Part shown: positions 1 to 10,012 of the stretch, piece after piece
Layout: every line of letters begins with the position of its first letter
Numbering within the stretch: position 1 is the first letter of the stretch
Assembly (NCBI RefSeq): GCF_000227115.2
Contig: NC_016481.1
Span: 1 to 64,000 of the forward strand
Direction: 5' to 3'
Length of the DNA stretch: 64,000 bases
From: Naumovozyma dairenensis CBS 421
Lineage: Eukaryota > Ascomycota > Saccharomycetes > Saccharomycetales > Saccharomycetaceae
Translations under genes and position numbers: made by a program
Notes under the pieces: generated by a model
Database searches by the model: none
The model's input: only the letters and a program-made list of their open reading frames with translations
What the model was told of the DNA's origin: nothing

Positions 1-627
1 AGAACTCATCTCTCAACTCTTCTAATCTTAATTATATATATTTGGTACTCAAGTATGTTAATCTACATTAAATTCTGGTCATGATAGTGTAAGAACAACT
101 CCCATTACTATACATATATACCTCCTTTATTGACAACTCCAAGATTTAATCAGTGTGAGCTGGCCGGCTAAATCCAAAGATAATACCAATATATATCTAC
201 GCTTACTATGAATATATCAAATAAAACAAATAGTAAACATAGACACTATTAATTTCCTTTAACAATTAAATAATACATAGCACCACTAAATCCAGCCTCC
301 TTCCTTGATCGTTAGGAAACTGTTACTGAACCGACAAAGTCTTCACAACTACTTTTTCATACGGAAGGAAAAATCTATGAATTAATTACAAAATTAGAGC
401 CGTCTTCCGAACGTTTATAAACTTTTGATTTTCGGTGTACGCTATTAAAAATATAATTACTCAACCTTTCTAGTATATGTGTACGATTTAAATAGCCTTT
501 ATAGTAAATTAAATATCCTGTATAATATAATTTTATGATCGTCAAATAATAGTTAAAATATCAAATGTGTAATAAAAACTTAGAAAAAGTAATAGAACAT
601 GTTACCAGAATAATTCATCATCTCAAT
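1..627. other. AT-rich intergenic DNA, no gene seen
   Basis: This stretch lies downstream of the large minus-strand gene at 628. Stops are dense in all frames, and no tRNA boxes, terminal repeats or recognisable coding remnants were found by eye. It may hold the 3' processing signals of that gene. Confidence 0.5.
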
Positions 628-3600
628 TTAGTCATTGCTATGGACTTCAATTAGCAATTCCCTCACCCGTTCATTGGAGTTGTTACAACAATTGCAGGGC
701 TGGGTTTCAGAAATTCCATAAAATTTTCTTATCTGGTTTGTTGGACAATCCAACGTCATGGAATCTTTTTCAAATGATCCTTCGCAAAAAATGGAACTGA
801 TTATGCCGTTTTCTTTTGTTATCATAGAGGAGAAGGTAATGTAATCTGAAATAGTTGGCATATAATCCATTAATAAGACTAGGGCAACATTTTCAACATT
901 CGGAAAATCAAGCAACACTTTTGTTCCAATCAAAATTTTGGAATTCGGTTGCTCTCTGAAAGTATCCATTAACCTAAACCTCTCTCTTATGTCAATTTTT
1001 TCAGTAATTTTAATCGATATATCTCCTAACATGGCATGCAAAGCATCAGCTGCATCAGCTTGCTTTGAAATAATCACAATTTTCTTATTTGTCCTAGAAT
1101 TAAATAATTGCAAGTATCGTTTAGAATAAGAGCAACATTTCTGTAACGTACCATAACCAGATTCCTCTTTCCACAATTCTTTATAAACATCTTTCAATGG
1201 CAGTTCTTTCAACAAATTGTGGTAATATATACACTCAGATATGTCAATGCGCTTTACCGAGATTAATTGTTTCAATATCCCTAAATTTTTCATCAATATT
1301 TTAGTCTGATGACGCGCATCAACCTTTGTGAATAGCAATATTTTGAAGAACCACTTTATGGAACCAATATTCAAATCTTTGATGAGATCCTCATTTACTT
1401 TTTCAAAACCATTAATTACCAAATAACAGAGAGACAGTTTAACCATTGTTTCATCCCATTTGTGAATTAAATCACAAAAATTTCGATCCAATAAATTTTC
1501 GAAAGTACCAACATATATGGAATATTTAAAGTCATGCTCTTCTGGACCAAATTCAATATTTTCAATAGAATCAAAACCACCAACTTTTAACGACGATTTT
1601 ATTTCGGAGAGTTTCTGCAATGCCAAAATTTTTGCACTCAGGGTTGGTTCAAATATGAAGGAGATTTGGTTCTTGTTTGCTGCAACTTCAGAAAGGGCAT
1701 AAATTGGCAACTTATACCAATTAAAAGCATCATCTTTTGGAGAAATTTGAATTGGATGTAAATTTGCCTGTCCCATGTATATATCCAATAATAACATATT
1801 CTCCTGTTCTGATAAGCATCGAGAGTCATAGAAAAATGAACTTCTCACATATGCAATATCATAAAGAGATTGAGTGAGGGTTGGTAGTTTTGGCTCTTTG
1901 GTTCTATGCAATGGTGTGAATTTCTTTTTCTCATGATACGTTCTTAAACCTAACCATTCTTGCCATAATTTACTCAATACTTCAGATCTTTTGCTAATTG
2001 GAGTATGTCTGGCTTTATATGGGTTGACAGCATAATCAGTATATCCTGTATTTGCATCATGGCCTGCATATTCTTCCTTAGATAATTCAAACCGTTCATT
2101 ATAGCCACTAGCTACATACTCCCTGAGTAAACCTATCATACCATGACGCATATCCCTAAATGTCAATCTTTTGCCCTCCCATGATGAAGGATATTGAGAT
2201 ATAAATTTCTTGAATCTCTCGTAATGAACTATTTTATTCGTATTAATATCAATAAACAAAGTGGAATGTAAAATCTGACGAGAGTAATCCAGATCAGTAA
2301 GATTCTTCCCTTCATTGAAGATATTAATAGGTGGAACAATAATATCATCTTTATTTTCATCAGCGTCTTCTTCAGCGTCTTCTTCCTCATCAAAAAGTTG
2401 ATTGCTTTCTTCTTCGTCTTCGTCTTCATCGACATTCCCCATTGAATTTTTGCTCTCTACGTTGTTACGTTCATCATCGGCGACTGAATTCGGTTTCCTT
2501 CCACTAGCAAATAAATCTCTGTTAATCTCAGCATAGAAATCTCCGAGTATATTATTGAGGAGAGACCTACAAACTAAAATATAATGAACCAAATAGAATG
2601 TGGTGTGTTGATCCACGACCTTGCACAGACGTTTAGAAATCCTGAATTTGGAATATGTTGTGTCCAACTCAATACACTTACCAGTTGCATCAAAGAAAAT
2701 ATTTCTTTCATTGCCTGCATATTTTATAATTTGTAAATCTGGAAACCTGTACGGACCACCAGTTGAGAAGTATATTAACCACATCAAGCAAACACCCATA
2801 TCATCGATTGCGGATTTAATTTCTTGTTTAGCTTCTTCTTCTACTATTTGAGCAGTTGAAAGGTAGGGAAGAAATTTGGAAATCAACTCCATGGGAAACA
2901 AATTGACTAAAGAACCTTTATGATTAGCTCTATCGTCCTCCAAACATAACCCCTGTGTACCCAACAACTTTCTTCCCATTACTGAAGGTGCTTGTACATT
3001 TAAGTAAGATTTTTTAATGACTTCTAAATTTGAATCATACCTATTAATTATGTCTTGATAAAATATCTGAATATACTGTCTTGAGAATCTTAAACCACCA
3101 ATAAGGTAACCATCAGGAGCACAAGGTTTTGAAATAACTTTTGTAGTGCGATATTCAGTCAATAATATTGAATAAATTTTCTTAATCCAATCCCACACAG
3201 TGGTACAGTCAGTGATAAAATATTTGTCTGTGTTACTATATTTATCTGTGGGGTGAATATGTCTATGAAGACAAAGGTAAATTGAGATACCTTTAAAAGT
3301 GTCAATTGTGGATTTAAAGTGACTCAATGTTTTCACTTCATACTTAGTTTCAAGGGAACGGTTCCAATCAAAGGCCATCACTCTAAATAAGATATTGATA
3401 CAAGCTAGTGCTTTATCCTTTGACTCGTAGAGATAACAAAAAAAATCGCTATATTTTTCAGTTCTTTCTTCAATTGTAGAGTCGATGTTGAATAAAGGTA
3501 TTGGAAGATTGTTACAAATTCGTGGAGTCCCAAAACTAAATCTTCTGAAATTGTCGATAAGGTAGAGAATGAAGGCAAATGATTTTGCATACCGGGAAAA

Positions 3601-4278
3601 GGTTGTTGATCTATATTGTTTTGGGAATGGTTCTTTGGTGTCTCGTGAAGTAAATGACCTTATAAATGGTCTTTCTTTGTATTCCTCCCTAACATCTTTG
3701 TATGTACGTGTAGCCATCTCTACTGATAAATTTTGATAGATTGATTTAACCGGTTGATATTCCAACAATATTTCTATGTCGGATGTTTTTAATTTAATGT
3801 TTTCTAAACAAAGTGTCTTTACAAAAAAAGAGCTATTGTGTGAATGAATAATCCTATTAAAAGCAGGAGGGATAACATTTGTTTGTAGTGAATTATTTTG
3901 GTAGTATAAATATTTAGCAGGACCAGCTTTCGGAAAGAAAGGAATAACAGTGAAAGGAGAGCTAATATCTCTGAATCTTCTAGGTGTTCTAGCATTAACT
4001 TTAAAAAGTCCCTCTCCTTTACGGTAGAATTCATAAGTAAATGTTTGCACATGATCAAAAATTAATTTTGATTGACAAGGAATGATGGAAGTATTTGGAT
4101 ATTCACTACTTAATTTTTTGAGATTGATTGTGTTCATTAAGTTTACTTTATGCCTACGATATTGGTCCAAGTAGCGATCTGAATTTGTGAAATGTTTTAT
4201 ATACTTTACACCATTTCTTTCTTGCACCAGAAAATGATCAATGACCCAATGGTTTTCATCAATTCGAATTACATCCAT
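628..4278 (-). CDS. Tyrosine-recombinase-like domain fused to a degenerate RecQ-type helicase
   Basis: This is an intact 1216-residue ORF. Residues about 495-570 and 700-755 read like a tyrosine recombinase core: box I is STGGPYRFPDL (Arg511), a candidate lysine is Lys544, box II is RDMRH (Arg708/Arg711, where most enzymes have His-x-x-Arg), and the last box is GH at 739-740 with Tyr749 exactly nine residues after His740. An acidic linker (about 617-645) separates the two boxes. Residues about 840-1170 follow the layout of a RecQ helicase, but motif I has no GKT/GKS, the DEAH position reads VINGFEK (954-960), and the motif VI arginines are missing. CNCC near 1196 may be a vestigial zinc site. 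Recombinase-plus-RecQ proteins are known as repeated, often subtelomeric families in filamentous fungi. I infer a diverged or domesticated member with a dead ATPase. No S. cerevisiae counterpart is recognised. Confidence 0.6.
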   Translation of the reverse strand: MDVIRIDENHWVIDHFLVQERNGVKYIKHFTNSDRYLDQYRRHKVNLMNTINLKKLSSEYPNTSIIPCQSKLIFDHVQTFTYEFYRKGEGLFKVNARTPRRFRDISSPFTVIPFFPKAGPAKYLYYQNNSLQTNVIPPAFNRIIHSHNSSFFVKTLCLENIKLKTSDIEILLEYQPVKSIYQNLSVEMATRTYKDVREEYKERPFIRSFTSRDTKEPFPKQYRSTTFSRYAKSFAFILYLIDNFRRFSFGTPRICNNLPIPLFNIDSTIEERTEKYSDFFCYLYESKDKALACINILFRVMAFDWNRSLETKYEVKTLSHFKSTIDTFKGISIYLCLHRHIHPTDKYSNTDKYFITDCTTVWDWIKKIYSILLTEYRTTKVISKPCAPDGYLIGGLRFSRQYIQIFYQDIINRYDSNLEVIKKSYLNVQAPSVMGRKLLGTQGLCLEDDRANHKGSLVNLFPMELISKFLPYLSTAQIVEEEAKQEIKSAIDDMGVCLMWLIYFSTGGPYRFPDLQIIKYAGNERNIFFDATGKCIELDTTYSKFRISKRLCKVVDQHTTFYLVHYILVCRSLLNNILGDFYAEINRDLFASGRKPNSVADDERNNVESKNSMGNVDEDEDEEESNQLFDEEEDAEEDADENKDDIIVPPINIFNEGKNLTDLDYSRQILHSTLFIDINTNKIVHYERFKKFISQYPSSWEGKRLTFRDMRHGMIGLLREYVASGYNERFELSKEEYAGHDANTGYTDYAVNPYKARHTPISKRSEVLSKLWQEWLGLRTYHEKKKFTPLHRTKEPKLPTLTQSLYDIAYVRSSFFYDSRCLSEQENMLLLDIYMGQANLHPIQISPKDDAFNWYKLPIYALSEVAANKNQISFIFEPTLSAKILALQKLSEIKSSLKVGGFDSIENIEFGPEEHDFKYSIYVGTFENLLDRNFCDLIHKWDETMVKLSLCYLVINGFEKVNEDLIKDLNIGSIKWFFKILLFTKVDARHQTKILMKNLGILKQLISVKRIDISECIYYHNLLKELPLKDVYKELWKEESGYGTLQKCCSYSKRYLQLFNSRTNKKIVIISKQADAADALHAMLGDISIKITEKIDIRERFRLMDTFREQPNSKILIGTKVLLDFPNVENVALVLLMDYMPTISDYITFSSMITKENGIISSIFCEGSFEKDSMTLDCPTNQIRKFYGISETQPCNCCNNSNERVRELLIEVHSND

Positions 4279-4413
4279 TTTTTAATGTCTCCTTTTTTAA
4301 TCTTTATCTAAGATATTATTCCTTAACATCCACTGTTGGACTATATTTGTTCCTAAAAGAGGGAGAGCTGCAAAGAAAGTATGTATGTGGAGGGTGACCA
4401 AAAAATATAAATC

Positions 4414-4444
<31 letters not shown>

Positions 4445-4447
4445 TTT
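4414..4447. repeat. TTTA tetranucleotide microsatellite
   Basis: About eight tandem TTTA units lie roughly 135 bp upstream of the start codon of the recombinase/helicase gene. A run of TATG/TACG tetramers follows. This is visible directly in the sequence. Confidence 0.9.
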
Positions 4448-4710
4448 GTTGTTTATTATGTATGTATGTACGTAGGTACGTAGAATTTAGGTAGTCTTGC
4501 CTTTTTTTGGTTAGGTCGTCGGCGGGTAAAGGAACGTAAAGACAATAGGACGGCCAATACAGAACGCGAAAACTAAAACAATTTACGTGTCATTTGTCTA
4601 TCCTGAGAAAATAGGCGCAGCGTCCGACGATCTTCAAATTTTCTAGCCGAGGGATGACAATGGTGAAAAACACGATCTCCACAGAATTCCAAGATTTCCA
4701 TACGGGCCCC

Positions 4711-4738
4711 GCACCGCTTCGCGGCGCGGCTCCCGGTG
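4711..4738. repeat. GC-rich 28-bp dispersed repeat, copy 1
   Basis: A very GC-rich 28-mer in an AT-rich region, containing CGCTTCGCGGCGC and ending in CTCCCGGTG. It recurs at 8948-8975 with two substitutions. Flanking homology continues to the right (TTGACCGG, then TTTTCT.AGAAA and GCGCAGTGTA), so it is part of a larger dispersed element rather than a chance word. Confidence 0.8.
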
Positions 4739-4827
4739 TAGTCGACCGTCAAATTTTGCAGTTGACCGGCTGGAAATGCAGTCGACCGTCACTTTTCTCA
4801 GAAAGACGCGCAGTGTAGTAGACCGTC
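4738..4827. promoter_or_regulatory. Array of four copies of a 13-base motif
   Basis: Four near-identical copies of G(C/T)AGT(N)GACCG(T/G)C start at 4738, 4758, 4778 and 4815. The first three are spaced exactly 20 bp apart, or two helical turns. The array abuts the GC-rich 28-mer and lies about 460-540 bp upstream of the recombinase/helicase start codon. The regular spacing suggests protein-binding sites, either a transcription factor or the recombinase-like protein itself. The binder is unknown. Confidence 0.5.
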
Positions 4828-6250
4828 ACCGCCCATGTACTGGACATTCACGCGCTAACAAAATCAATGCACTACACCTTCAAGAAATTTGAACATAAAT
4901 AATTTACCCAAGAAATCCCGGTGTCTATGGTGTTTATCGCTACATAAATGTACGTAGATTTACCATCTTGCTTCTTTCCTCTTTGTTTTGTTTTTTTGGA
5001 CTTGTGCTGCGGAAACTCGCGGTGAAAACAGAAAATTAAAACAAATGGGCTCTGTAGGTCCTCAAATATTATCGCTTTTAACGTATATTTTGGTAAGTTT
5101 TGTTTACTTTTGGAGATATCTAGCATAAGGTATGTACCGATAATTGGTCTACACTTTGCTCCTGACTGGCGATATGAATAGCTAAGCACAACCTAACAGG
5201 AACTAAAACAGCAATATTCTACATCAATCGCCAATACTTTAATTTAACAATATATTCAATATCATCACTAACTTTGAAAATCTAAAACTAAATGTTTCAG
5301 TGTCTGTCATTCGCCCTGGTTGCAGTTATATTTAAAGATGACGGATAAGATCCTGTAGGGTCATCAACAGCGAGCAACTAACATCGTTGCTCACTGGATA
5401 GACTACATATGAGGTGAAAATAATATTTATTTCTTATCCAAAAACTGACACCTTAACTTTGTTTATTATAATACGTAAATATAATAACTGGCTGTCAAAA
5501 TATTATAAATTATCATTTATTATTTCTGTAAATGCAAATATAAATTTAAATGAATTAATAATAAATATTGAATAATTTTACAATTCACGAAACGAAACAT
5601 TGATTAAAGAAATACTTCTTTACTTTTGATTGTCTATAAGCCATCCTTGAATAAAATATCCCGAACATTTAACATGTCTTCATATATGGAACTTGCTCCT
5701 GATACTTACATACATACTATAGTAAAACCAACAAGTAGCTAAATATGGTATTCAAGAAAGAGTCACGTAGGGCTTTTTTTCATGGAATTTTAATAATTTA
5801 CCAAATGTTTTCTGTGCCAATTGTCACGACACCCTTGTTTCTAATACTATTCAACTTAATGAAGCCTTATAAACGTCTACAGAAAGTCAACACGGAATAA
5901 ATACTCTTGGACCTTCAATTCCAAAGTTCAAATTGTACATTTTATGTCAAAGTTTGGCGAACATGTTACAATACATGCACAAGATATAACGCACAAAGAG
6001 TTCACAGATATGGCTCTGAACGCTGGCCCCCGCATCCGACTGTAGCGACTGGAACAATGTATAATAAATGGATTTTTCAGAGATGATCCTCTTTTGATGA
6101 AGGTAGAGTATCTTAGAGCTATGCTTATGCAAAAGACGATTTGCCTTTACAGTCGGTGACTAATACTAATCATGACAATGACTATCAGTTAGAACAAGGA
6201 AATTATGAATTTATGTACGTTAATATAGGTCAGTTGCTTCACACAGTGGT

Positions 6251-6710
6251 TCGTTTTTCTTCAAGATACTTTGCTTAAATACTTTGCAATTAAAGATACC
6301 TGACACCAAAATCCTCTTAGAATATGCGTCCGTGAATCAATATATTTAAAATTATCAGTGGAAATTGATACAGATGTTTACAATAATGTTAAGGAAAGGA
6401 GCCATTTGTAAAATCTTTGCAAGCGAGGACTAATTAGGAAACATTCCCGAAAGAATAGAGGTTATACACCTGGAGAGATTTAACAAAAACAAAACTGGAA
6501 GTGAAAACATTGTCCAAGTTTCAAAGCAAATCAGATTCAGTTAAAGTAATTTTCATATATCTTTGCCTTCAAAAGCCAAATTTATTCTAAAGATGACTAT
6601 AGCCGGGAGGACAGACATTTTATCACAGCTTGTAGCATTATTTGGAATTGGATCAAAGAAACTTGACCAAGTTACTCAACGAATATCGCACTACTAAAAC
6701 CATTTTTGGA
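6251..6710 (+). pseudogene. Decayed relative of the recombinase/helicase gene
   Basis: Conceptual translation on the plus strand, across frameshifts and stops, gives blocks that align with residues about 150-382 of the protein encoded at 628-4278. Examples are LCLNTLQLKIPDTKILLEY against LCLENIKLKTSDIEILLEY, LEVKTLSKFQSK against YEVKTLSHFKST, and LLNEYRTTKTI against LLTEYRTTKVI. About 100 residues between blocks are deleted. It lies divergent to the intact gene, about 2 kb from its start. This shows the gene belongs to a local family and that this copy is dead. The outer limits are uncertain. Confidence 0.75.
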
Positions 6711-7040
6711 GGCTATTATCATGTTTGTGTGTTACATATCAACTTCATCTTGTTTAGAAATCGGAACTAAAAAAGTTGAATGCCTATATTTTTTTCAAAG
6801 TCAACAATCATATTTTCTACCGTCGTGATCGATATTTTAAATCACACACTGGGTCAGCACAATGGAGAAATATTCCTAAATTCAGCTCAATTCCGTCGCA
6901 AGAGGTATTATCAAAACTTATAATCATAGCTTTTTAGAGATGAGCTAATAGACTACGTAGGTTTATATACCAAAATGATGAGATATTTTTGCTTTAATAT
7001 TTTACGGGAGATGGATTTACTAATTCTTAAATAAAACTAT

Positions 7041-7328
7041 CTACATTTCTTCACCAAAAGCCTTGGCCTTTTCCTTAGTAATAGCATATGAATCTGCGGT
7101 TTTAATAATATCTAACCATTTCTTAGTATTTGGATAGATTTCAGATGTAACAAAGCCACGAAGGAACGCCATTTCAACAGGGAAAGATACTAGGATATCG
7201 GCAGCACTCAGTTTCCCATCAACTAAATAACCTTTATTTTTCACAATTTCAGATTCCAGAAAGTCAAATTGATTTTTTACTTCATCCCTTGAATATGCCT
7301 CACTGAGTTTATTCACAATGCTTTGCAC
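7041..7328 (-). pseudogene. GTT1: 3' fragment of a glutathione S-transferase gene (GTT1-like)
   Basis: The 95 codons match the C-terminal all-alpha domain of yeast Gtt1. Words such as EVKNQFDF, GYLVDGKLS and ADILVSFP, and the final YAITKEKAKAFG, keep family identity without any frameshift. The N-terminal thioredoxin-like half, about 140 residues that bind glutathione, is missing, and I see no trace of it upstream. The fragment could be transcribed from a fortuitous promoter but cannot be an active transferase alone. A functional GTT1 presumably exists elsewhere. It lies among other relics. Confidence 0.8.
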
Positions 7329-7462
7329 AAAATAAGGATTTAAAACATAAAAATATATGATAATAGAGGAGAAAAAATTTACTGTGACATTTAAATATAT
7401 ATTTTATCTAGGTTAGGCTTAATAAATATTGTATGTCAAAGTTTGTTATTTAAATATTGCAA

Positions 7463-7500
7463 TACCCTCAACAATGTGGGATCACCCACATAAAAGGGTA
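7463..7500. repeat. Nested hairpin (two-stem inverted repeat)
   Basis: The inner stem ATGTGGG (7474-7480) pairs with CCCACAT (7485-7491) around a 4-base loop. The outer stem TACCCT (7463-7468) pairs with AGGGTA (7495-7500). It lies about 60 bp past the 3' end of the relic gene at 7562-8360 and could be a transcription-end structure or part of an old mobile element. Confidence 0.6.
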
Positions 7501-7561
7501 AAAAGATGTCAGAAGCTAGTCGCAAAGGTACTGGCAATAAAAGGAGGCAAAAACTTTTAGT

Positions 7562-8360
7562 TTAACTGTTACAATTGTACCAGCCCGTTAATCCACCACA
7601 ACCTTCATCATAACAGCCCTTAAATTGACCACCACAACTAGCATACTGACCCTTTTCGTTAGCACCAATTAATAAAGTACTGATCCATGTTCCACCGTGT
7701 GTCATTGTAATACAATAAATGTTACAGTCCCATTCACCCTCACATTTACGCAGCACAGTGTCGATAACACCGGCAATTGTTGTCTGTTGTACCACAATCA
7801 CCACCACTAACCCAATATCTAGAGTACGTACTTCTCTGGTGGGCATGGATTTCAGAATACTGTTTGGAATTTGCTAATTGCTTAATCTTGAAAGCAATGT
7901 CCCAAATGTTTTCCAAACTTTCCCAAATGATATCAGCACTGTTCACCGCACCTACAACCCATATTGCACAAGCATGAATATTCATTCTCTTTTCTAAGCC
8001 AAGTGAATTGTCGAAGAATAAGTTAGATGTATCCCTCTAAGTAATGTTGAACCAATCAGTATTGTCATCACGTTTTTCAATTTGACTGCTTCGGATTAGC
8101 TCAAAAGCAGATAAATCAATACCGATGAGTTTTTGCAATAATAGTACCATCTTCATTCGCTAAGAGTGGGAATGAACCATTACCACCCACTACTAGTTGG
8201 CCCATAGGGAGTTAAGGAAAGTCTGGGCCAGGAAGACAACAGCAAAACCTGTGATAGGCAAAGCAATTGGAATTGGGAGAAATTTAAAAGCATAATAAAG
8301 TGGAGAAAGGAACACGATGATAATAAAACTTATAATAATAGTAGAAAGCATACTAAACAT
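7562..8360 (-). pseudogene. Broken gene for a small cysteine-rich secreted or membrane protein
   Basis: An ATG at 8358-8360 opens a strongly hydrophobic N-terminal segment (signal peptide or anchor) that runs out of frame after about 45 codons. Further down, coding-like sequence continues in two other frames (7746-7985 and 7562-7846), the latter rich in Cys and Gly and ending in YNCNS. At least two frameshifts are therefore needed, and the gene is not functional as assembled. The layout of a hydrophobic leader followed by a Cys-rich C-terminal part recalls the K1-like killer-toxin family, which has nuclear members in budding yeasts (for example S. cerevisiae YER187W). That assignment is tentative and rests on pattern only. 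Confidence 0.45.
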
Positions 8361-9509
8361 GCAAAAACGAAAAGTCTTCTCAAAGAAAAATTATACTTAT
8401 CTTGGTTAACAATTAGCAAATGAAGTAATAAGAAATTGGTAAGAAAAACATTGATTTTTATTCAGCATTTTGAGCGAATACCTCTCTTTTTATATGTCCC
8501 GGATTTTATAACACAATGTTTATGCAATTTACTGTCAGATCAAATATATTTTTCTCCAAGCAAAAGTGGAGAAGAAACCAGAAAACATAGTAGAAGCACA
8601 TATAAATGAGTACTGTGGCACAATACAGTAGATATGTTAATTAAAATTGAGAGACTGAGAGAGCAACAGAGGAGAGATATTCACATATTCATGTTCGATA
8701 TCATAATCCATGCAACCGGAAAGACTTTGGGAGCGCATCCAATAGCCTCGAGAAGAAGCTACAGTTGATGAAAACATGTTTATAGTAAAATAGTGCGAAA
8801 TTCTTATTTTTTTTTCCTGGGCAATGGGAATCCGATCGGCGCATTCCGTCCCGTGAAGGTGCAAAATATATGTCTGGGTGGGGCTTCCGGTATGTAATGT
8901 AGATAGCGTTGTCGGACTTCAATTTCCGAGATTTCGGTGCAGTCGCCGCTCCGCTTCGCGGCGCAGCTCCCGGTGAAATTTTTTGGAGTTAATACGAAGA
9001 TGAGCTAGTATAGTTAATGGTTTAATAGAGTACCATGTTTCAAACAAACGCAAAATTCGGATGAAAGCTTGTGCTAATCTAAATGATCTTCTCTTTTTTC
9101 CATTTGACCGGGAGAAAATTCAATTGATTATCCATTTTTCTGAGAAACAAGCGCAGTGTATATAGTTCAAGATAGCCGCCCAAGTGCGCAGTTTCCCCTT
9201 TCTTTGAGAAATCGCAACTACATGATAATTAAACCTGTACATCGCAACGGAATGTCGGAAAAACAAACCCCCTTTTCTGACAACTCCGGATCTCCGAAGT
9301 CATGTGTAAGGGCACAATTATGTCCGTAAATGGTAAACAAACTCCGTTGTGTTGACGAGCGCCGCTTCTCGTAGATTCTATCTTTGTGCCACGGTTAAAA
9401 AACCAAAATGCAATAAAGCTGAATTATATATATAGGACTTATTTTCTTATCCTGTTTTTACTCATACCTACCCTGCAGAGTTTCATTTATCCCAATTTTC
9501 AACTGGGCC
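8361..9509. other. Gene-poor spacer carrying the second dispersed repeat
   Basis: No supported gene was seen. It contains the second copy of the GC-rich repeat (8948-8975) and related flanking sequence to about 9190. A 67-codon plus-strand ORF starting at 9386 is hydrophobic but overlaps the start of the inverted relic and looks random. Confidence 0.45.
8948..8975. repeat. GC-rich 28-bp dispersed repeat, copy 2
   Basis: It matches 4711-4738 at 26 of 28 bases. About 130 bp of unrelated sequence follows before homology resumes at TTGACCGG (about 9104) and runs through TTTTCTGAGAAA and GCGCAGTGTA (to about 9160), mirroring 4763-4817. This copy therefore carries an insertion relative to copy 1, or copy 1 a deletion. 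The 20-bp-spaced motif array is not preserved. Confidence 0.75.
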
Positions 9510-10012
9510 ACCATTGTCTCAGTATCCCATTCGTATTTGTCATTATTTTTTTTGTGTTGATTCTTATCAATTCTCTTCGACATGTCTAAATAAGTTCACC
9601 GACATATGCGATCATTGTCTCAATACGGGACACCAGAAACTTTCTTGTTGATAATAAGGCAACGGCAGAACAACACTTCAAATACCTCTGGGTATATTCC
9701 GGTTGCTGCACCAATATAAAGATGGATAGTATGGGTATACTGCCATTGCCAAATCTATTTTATTTTCATTACGGAAGTTCATTACACCTGCTAGAATTAT
9801 AGCAATCATGGAACAATATTTCACTATGGTTAAGATCCCTACCACCCAGACTTGAAGACAAGCAAATCTGGAATGTTAAGAAATGGTTTCCTCAAATAAA
9901 ATTTTTCGTTTAAGGTCTCAAACCCTATGATTAAAACGCTTTTTTTTCTGAGATATAGGGCCAGTCAATTTTTCCTGTAGTTTCCTAGAGTATTTTGAAT
10001 CTCTTTTGATTT
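9510..10012 (-). repeat. Inverted relic pair, left arm
   Basis: The reverse complement of this stretch aligns over its whole length with 10608-11111, with many shared blocks (for example AGGTATTTGAAG and GTGAAATATT) and few indels. Translation on the minus strand gives protein-like fragments such as VVGILTIVKYCSMIAIILAGVMN broken by stops. Both arms appear to be decayed copies of one unidentified gene. Confidence 0.65.

Larger units (their letters stand above)
4279..6250. other. Gene-poor spacer upstream of the recombinase/helicase gene
   Basis: It holds the presumed promoter of the 628-4278 gene, a TTTA microsatellite (4414-4447), TATG/TACG repeats (4457-4482), a GC-rich repeat and motif array (4711-4827), and a hairpin (GAGCAAC at 5372-5378 with GTTGCTC at 5386-5392). 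A protein-like open stretch on the plus strand from about 5899 to 6048 ends at an in-frame TAG, and I could not match it to a family. ORFs of up to 105 codons here look random. Confidence 0.45.

Noticed and set aside
8873..8880. TCTGGGTG, the telomere repeat unit of Naumovozyma castellii
   Set aside because: It is a single 8-base occurrence, not tandem. It could be chance and does not show a telomere or interstitial telomeric tract.
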